From Eubacterium sp. AM49-13BH (GTDB lineage: Bacteria > Bacillota > Clostridia > Lachnospirales > Lachnospiraceae), in assembly GCF_003464165.1 (NCBI RefSeq), contig NZ_QSEK01000025.1:1-39100 (forward strand): a DNA stretch of 39,100 bases, read 5' to 3'. Both the position numbers and the translations under genes were made by a program. This document shows, in pieces, positions 36,445 to 39,100 of this stretch (the stretch's first letter is position 1; the number at the start of each line of letters is the position of its first letter). A model generated the notes under the pieces. That model had not been told where the DNA came from, made no database searches, and saw nothing but the letters and a program-made list of their open reading frames with translations.

Positions 36445-37009
36445 GATAATCCCACTCCTTTCTGACTCGTTTAAGCATTGAATAATATCTGCTCTTTACT
36501 GTACTAAGTTCAACCCCCTGACTGGCACTGATTTCCCCAAAAGTATATCCCTCGTACACTTTCAGTCTGAATGTCTCCCATTCACAATTCTTATGATGAC
36601 CATACATCTTTTCCATCTCTTCATATGAAAGCTTGTCAAGCACACTTGTCTCCGTGCCTGCTCTTTCATCTGCTGTTTCAGGTACAGTATCATCCATAAT
36701 CTGGGTAACAATACTCTCATGATACTGCCTGCTCCTGAAATAATCTGTGACCTTGTTGTCAGCAATTCTTGTAAGCCATGTCTTAAATGAAGCTTTTGCA
36801 TCATTAAAGGTCCCCAACCCTTTTAATGCCGCAATAAATGTTTCCTGCGTGATATCCATCCCTGTCTCTTCATCTTTAAGTTTAATATAAATGTGCTTAT
36901 ATACACATTTGTAATAACGGCTTACTAGTTCATCTGCCGCTTTTCTGTCATTATTATCAAGGATTCTTTTTATCAGTTCGACATCCTGACCTTTAGACAG
37001 CAACCCCAT
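36437..37009 (-). CDS. ECF-type RNA polymerase sigma factor
   Basis: The 190-residue protein has region 2 (about 27-85, with DITQETFIAALKGL and FKTWLTRIADNKVTDYFR) and region 4 (about 150-188, YTFGEISASQGVELSTVKSRYYSMLKRVRKEW), with no region 3, the layout of extracytoplasmic-function sigma factors. The ATG is preceded by GGGGGTGAG. It is the first gene of the operon that continues with the putative anti-sigma, MoxR, DUF58, transglutaminase and uvrC genes. I see no clear sigma-A promoter in the 100 bp upstream. Confidence 0.92.
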   Translation of the reverse strand: MGLLSKGQDVELIKRILDNNDRKAADELVSRYYKCVYKHIYIKLKDEETGMDITQETFIAALKGLGTFNDAKASFKTWLTRIADNKVTDYFRSRQYHESIVTQIMDDTVPETADERAGTETSVLDKLSYEEMEKMYGHHKNCEWETFRLKVYEGYTFGEISASQGVELSTVKSRYYSMLKRVRKEWDYLE

Positions 37010-37115
37010 CTACTCACCCCCGGTTACTATGTATTACATACTAAAAACAATTATCTTTTGTTCTTTCATTGATATATACGGAACAACTTTTAAAAAGGTT
37101 TAAAAAATTTAAAAA

Positions 37116-37154
37116 AATCCTTTATGTGTAAAAATTTCTTACACATAAAGGATT
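37116..37154 (-). terminator. Intrinsic terminator after the ferritin-like gene
   Basis: A perfect 16-bp stem, AATCCTTTATGTGTAA / TTACACATAAAGGATT, with a 7-base loop is followed on the minus strand by TTTTTTTAAATTTTTT. It ends the adh/ferritin-like unit and insulates the sigma-factor operon. Confidence 0.92.
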
Positions 37155-37186
37155 ATAACATACAAATATTACATTCAGCTTACAAT

Positions 37187-37645
37187 TTAAGCCATTCCAT
37201 TAACAGTCTTATATTTATAAAGCATTTCTGCATGATTCTGCTCCTCAATCTGGATATCAGCAAGAATCTTTCTGATGGCTGTATCAGCAAAATTAAACAC
37301 GTTAGTATTATACTCTCCTGATACAAGTTTTTCAGAGCCAATACTGTCTGTTGCTAAAAATGCATCACTTTCCTTATCCTCTGACTTGCTCATCACATCA
37401 TATGTTGCCTCAGGCTCATACTCTTTTCCCTCACAGTCGTTGCAGTCACATTCAGGAACTTTTCCCTCAAGAATCTGTCCTAATGTGTCATAATGCTTCT
37501 GCTCATTCTTTTCTAATGTAGAGAACAGCTCCTTTAACACAGGATCTTTAGCATCCTGTCCATACTTCTTGTACTTCTTGATACAGGTCTGCTCCTGAGT
37601 CTGTAAATCCTTAATCGTAGTCTTTTCTTTTTCATTCAATGCCAT
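37187..37645 (-). CDS. Ferritin-like (CotF-type) spore-coat-related protein
   Basis: The 152-residue protein is helical with two ExxH motifs (Glu48-His51 and Glu135-His138) and further Glu/Asp residues, as in di-iron ferritin-like proteins. It resembles the clostridial family often labelled spore coat protein (CotF-like). A CDCNDC cluster (66-71) in the middle is unusual and might bind another metal. Its ribosome-binding site AGGAGG lies inside the hairpin at 37652-37696. It follows the alcohol dehydrogenase. A role in oxygen or iron defence is possible; spore localisation is only suggested by the family name. Confidence 0.75.
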   Translation of the reverse strand: MALNEKEKTTIKDLQTQEQTCIKKYKKYGQDAKDPVLKELFSTLEKNEQKHYDTLGQILEGKVPECDCNDCEGKEYEPEATYDVMSKSEDKESDAFLATDSIGSEKLVSGEYNTNVFNFADTAIRKILADIQIEEQNHAEMLYKYKTVNGMA

Positions 37646-37651
37646 AATAAA

Positions 37652-37696
37652 AAGCCTCCTGATAATTAATACAACCGTATTATTACCAGAAGGCTT
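37652..37696 (-). terminator. Terminator-like hairpin containing the next gene's ribosome-binding site
   Basis: On the minus strand AAGCCTTCTG ... CAGGAGGCTT pairs over 10 bp (one G-U), extended inward by AATAC/GTATT, and is followed by TTTTATT. The closing arm contains AGGAGG, 9 bases before the ATG of the ferritin-like gene. So one hairpin may both end adh transcription and hide that start site. Confidence 0.65.
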
Positions 37697-37720
37697 AACA
37701 TTTATTCTTATATGTAATTA

Positions 37721-38932
37721 TTAGAAGTCAACTTCTGTATCATAGTAGCAGCATGTAAGAAGCTTCTCCATCTCTTCCTGACTTGGCTGACGTGGATTAG
37801 AACCTGTACATGCATCAAGGATAGCATTGGCTGCGATGTCGTGTAACTTAGCCTTGAATTCTTCCTCTGATACAAATCCTGTCTCTGCTGGGAGACCACC
37901 CTCACCATAATTCTTGATGCAGTGAGGAATATTAAGGTCATCATTCATCTTTCTTAACATAGCGATAAGATTGTCAATCTTCTCATCCTGTGTATTGCCA
38001 CCAAGATGTAAGAAATCAGCTATAAATGCATATCTCTTAGCTGCTGTCTCATCCTTGGCATTGAACTTGATAACCTTAGGAAGATACATAGCATTAGCTG
38101 CACCATGGATAATATGTCCGCCTTCAAATGCTGCACCTGTCTTATGTGCCATTGAATGAACGATACCAAGTAATGCATTAGAGAATGCCATACCTGCAAG
38201 ACATTGTGCGTTGTGCATTGAATCTCTTGCTGCCATATCTCCGTTGTATGATTTAACGAGATTAGCCTGAATCATCTCCATAGCATGAAGTGCCAGTGGA
38301 TCTGTGTAATCACAGTTAGCAGTTGATACATAAGCCTCAATTGCATGTGTCATGGCGTCCATACCTGTATGTGCTACAAGCTTAACCGGCATAGTCTCTG
38401 CAAGCTCAGGATCAACAATAGCAACATCAGGAGTAATCTCGAAATCTGCTATAGGATACTTAATACCTTTCTCATAATCTGTAATAATTGAGAATGCTGT
38501 TACCTCTGTAGCTGTTCCTGATGTAGATGAAACTGCACAGAAATGAGCTTTCTTACGAAGCTTAGGAAGACCGAATACCTTGCACATATCTTCAAATGTT
38601 GTATCAGGATATTCATACTTAATCCACATTGCCTTAGCAGCATCAATAGGAGAACCTCCGCCGATAGCAACAATCCAGTCTGGCTCAAACTCTGTCATAA
38701 CAGCAGCGCCCTTCATAACAGTCTCAACTGATGGATCAGACTCGATACCCTCGAAAAGCTTAACTTCCATTCCTGCTTCCTTGAGGTAATCCTCTGCTTT
38801 CTGAAGGAAACCGTTACGCTTCATAGAGCCGCCACCAACGCAGATGATAGCTTTCTTTCCTTCAAGTGTCTTGAGGGCTTCCAAAGAACCCTTTCCATGA
38901 TACAAATCTCTTGGTAAAGTAAATCGAACCAT
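37721..38932 (-). CDS. Iron-containing alcohol dehydrogenase (group III)
   Basis: From the ATG at 38932 (GGAGG 7 bases upstream) the protein has 403 residues, the normal length. The NAD-binding motif IGGGSPIDAAK (90-100) and metal ligands Asp192, His196 (GMDAMTHAIEAY), His259 and a His in GGHIIHG (273-276) are all present. It should reduce an aldehyde or ketone (or oxidise an alcohol) with NAD(P)H; the substrate cannot be read from sequence, and butanol or propanediol use is possible. It sits under a strong promoter with a Rex-like operator, which fits a role in NADH disposal during fermentation. Confidence 0.95.
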   Translation of the reverse strand: MVRFTLPRDLYHGKGSLEALKTLEGKKAIICVGGGSMKRNGFLQKAEDYLKEAGMEVKLFEGIESDPSVETVMKGAAVMTEFEPDWIVAIGGGSPIDAAKAMWIKYEYPDTTFEDMCKVFGLPKLRKKAHFCAVSSTSGTATEVTAFSIITDYEKGIKYPIADFEITPDVAIVDPELAETMPVKLVAHTGMDAMTHAIEAYVSTANCDYTDPLALHAMEMIQANLVKSYNGDMAARDSMHNAQCLAGMAFSNALLGIVHSMAHKTGAAFEGGHIIHGAANAMYLPKVIKFNAKDETAAKRYAFIADFLHLGGNTQDEKIDNLIAMLRKMNDDLNIPHCIKNYGEGGLPAETGFVSEEEFKAKLHDIAANAILDACTGSNPRQPSQEEMEKLLTCCYYDTEVDF

Positions 38933-38960
38933 AATAAAACCTCCGTACATAAATATTTGA

Positions 38961-38978
38961 TTGTTAAATTATAAACAA
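38961..38978. promoter_or_regulatory. Candidate Rex operator
   Basis: TTGTTAAATTATAAACAA matches the clostridial Rex consensus TTGTTAAnnnnTTAACAA with one mismatch in the right half. It lies just downstream of the predicted start of the adh transcript (near 38985), where a repressor would block elongation. Rex senses the NADH/NAD ratio, so the target enzyme makes sense. Confidence 0.65.
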
Positions 38979-38991
38979 ACCCTATGCTTTT

Positions 38992-39020
38992 ATTATATGC
39001 TTGCCCGTATAATAATTCAA
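38992..39020 (-). promoter_or_regulatory. Promoter of the alcohol dehydrogenase gene
   Basis: On the minus strand TTGAAT (39015-39020), exactly 17 bp, and a perfect TATAAT (38992-38997). The predicted start is near 38985, about 53 bases before the ATG. Confidence 0.8.
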
Positions 39021-39100
39021 GTAAATTTTATTATAATTTTTTGTAAATATTCCATGAACATTTTATATTTTTTATTTTGCACTTTCCATCATGTTTTATC
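39021..39100. other. AT-rich upstream region, no gene
   Basis: The last 80 bases are AT-rich with several A/T-runs and no coding or structural signal that I can support. They may hold an UP element for the adh promoter. Confidence 0.5.

Noticed and set aside
37010..37110. Autoregulated ECF-type promoter upstream of the sigma gene
   Set aside because: GAAC- and GTATG-like pieces exist but spacing and sequence are too weak to support a call.

Overview
The window looks like a low-GC Lachnospiraceae (Clostridia) chromosome, probably close to Lachnospira/Eubacterium eligens. The evidence is the 16S rRNA 5' end on the minus strand, the gene order uvrC-hprK-ROK-murB-rapZ-whiA, lineage-typical families (DUF5711, DUF5702, DUF6382-FHA) and AT-rich intergenic DNA. 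The species guess comes from memory of related genomes, not from a search. There is no prophage, insertion sequence, CRISPR array or tRNA. Almost all genes lie on the minus strand, in the same direction as the rRNA operon; only four (yyaC, a histidine kinase, a YaaL-family gene and a GH25 lysozyme) lie on the plus strand.

Layout by region. 1-564: start of a minus-strand rRNA operon with a near-consensus promoter, an A-tract upstream region and a leader, followed by the terminator of the next operon. 565-4413 (minus): a cell-envelope cluster made of an MPN-like/LysM membrane protein, a DUF5711 protein, a CvpA-family protein and a zinc-ribbon membrane protein. 4590-9029: yyaC (plus, sporulation-associated), then a coiled-coil membrane protein, an aconitase-like hydratase and a HIT protein (minus). 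9187-9927: a soluble orphan histidine kinase (plus). 9908-20042 (minus): an eleven-gene Tad/Flp-type pilus operon. 20146-21574: a YaaL-family protein and a membrane-anchored GH25 lysozyme (plus).

21571-24688 (minus): a His-rich COG0523 metallochaperone GTPase, a second G3E-like protein fused to a DUF1980/YcgQ C-terminal domain, and NudC; this looks like a metal-homeostasis operon. 24804-31469 (minus): whiA, rapZ, murB, a frameshifted ROK glucokinase, hprK and uvrC, i.e. carbon-catabolite signalling, cell-wall precursor synthesis and DNA repair. 31457-37009 (minus): an ECF sigma factor, a putative membrane anti-sigma factor, MoxR ATPase, DUF58 protein and transglutaminase, running into uvrC with a 13-bp overlap. 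37187-38932 (minus): an iron-containing alcohol dehydrogenase with a strong promoter and a candidate Rex operator, then a ferritin-like protein whose ribosome-binding site lies inside a terminator-like hairpin.

The most unusual parts are: (1) the Tad operon, with a TadC-type protein carrying an inserted extracytoplasmic Ig-like domain, a TadE-type protein with two Cys/His modules, a TadZ-type ATPase without a P-loop lysine, and two prepilin peptidases; (2) the MPN-LysM protein, which appears to be a catalytically dead MPN fold coupled to peptidoglycan binding; (3) the G3E-DUF1980 fusion; (4) the ECF-sigma-led MoxR/DUF58/transglutaminase unit; and (5) the redox-linked adh/ferritin-like control region.
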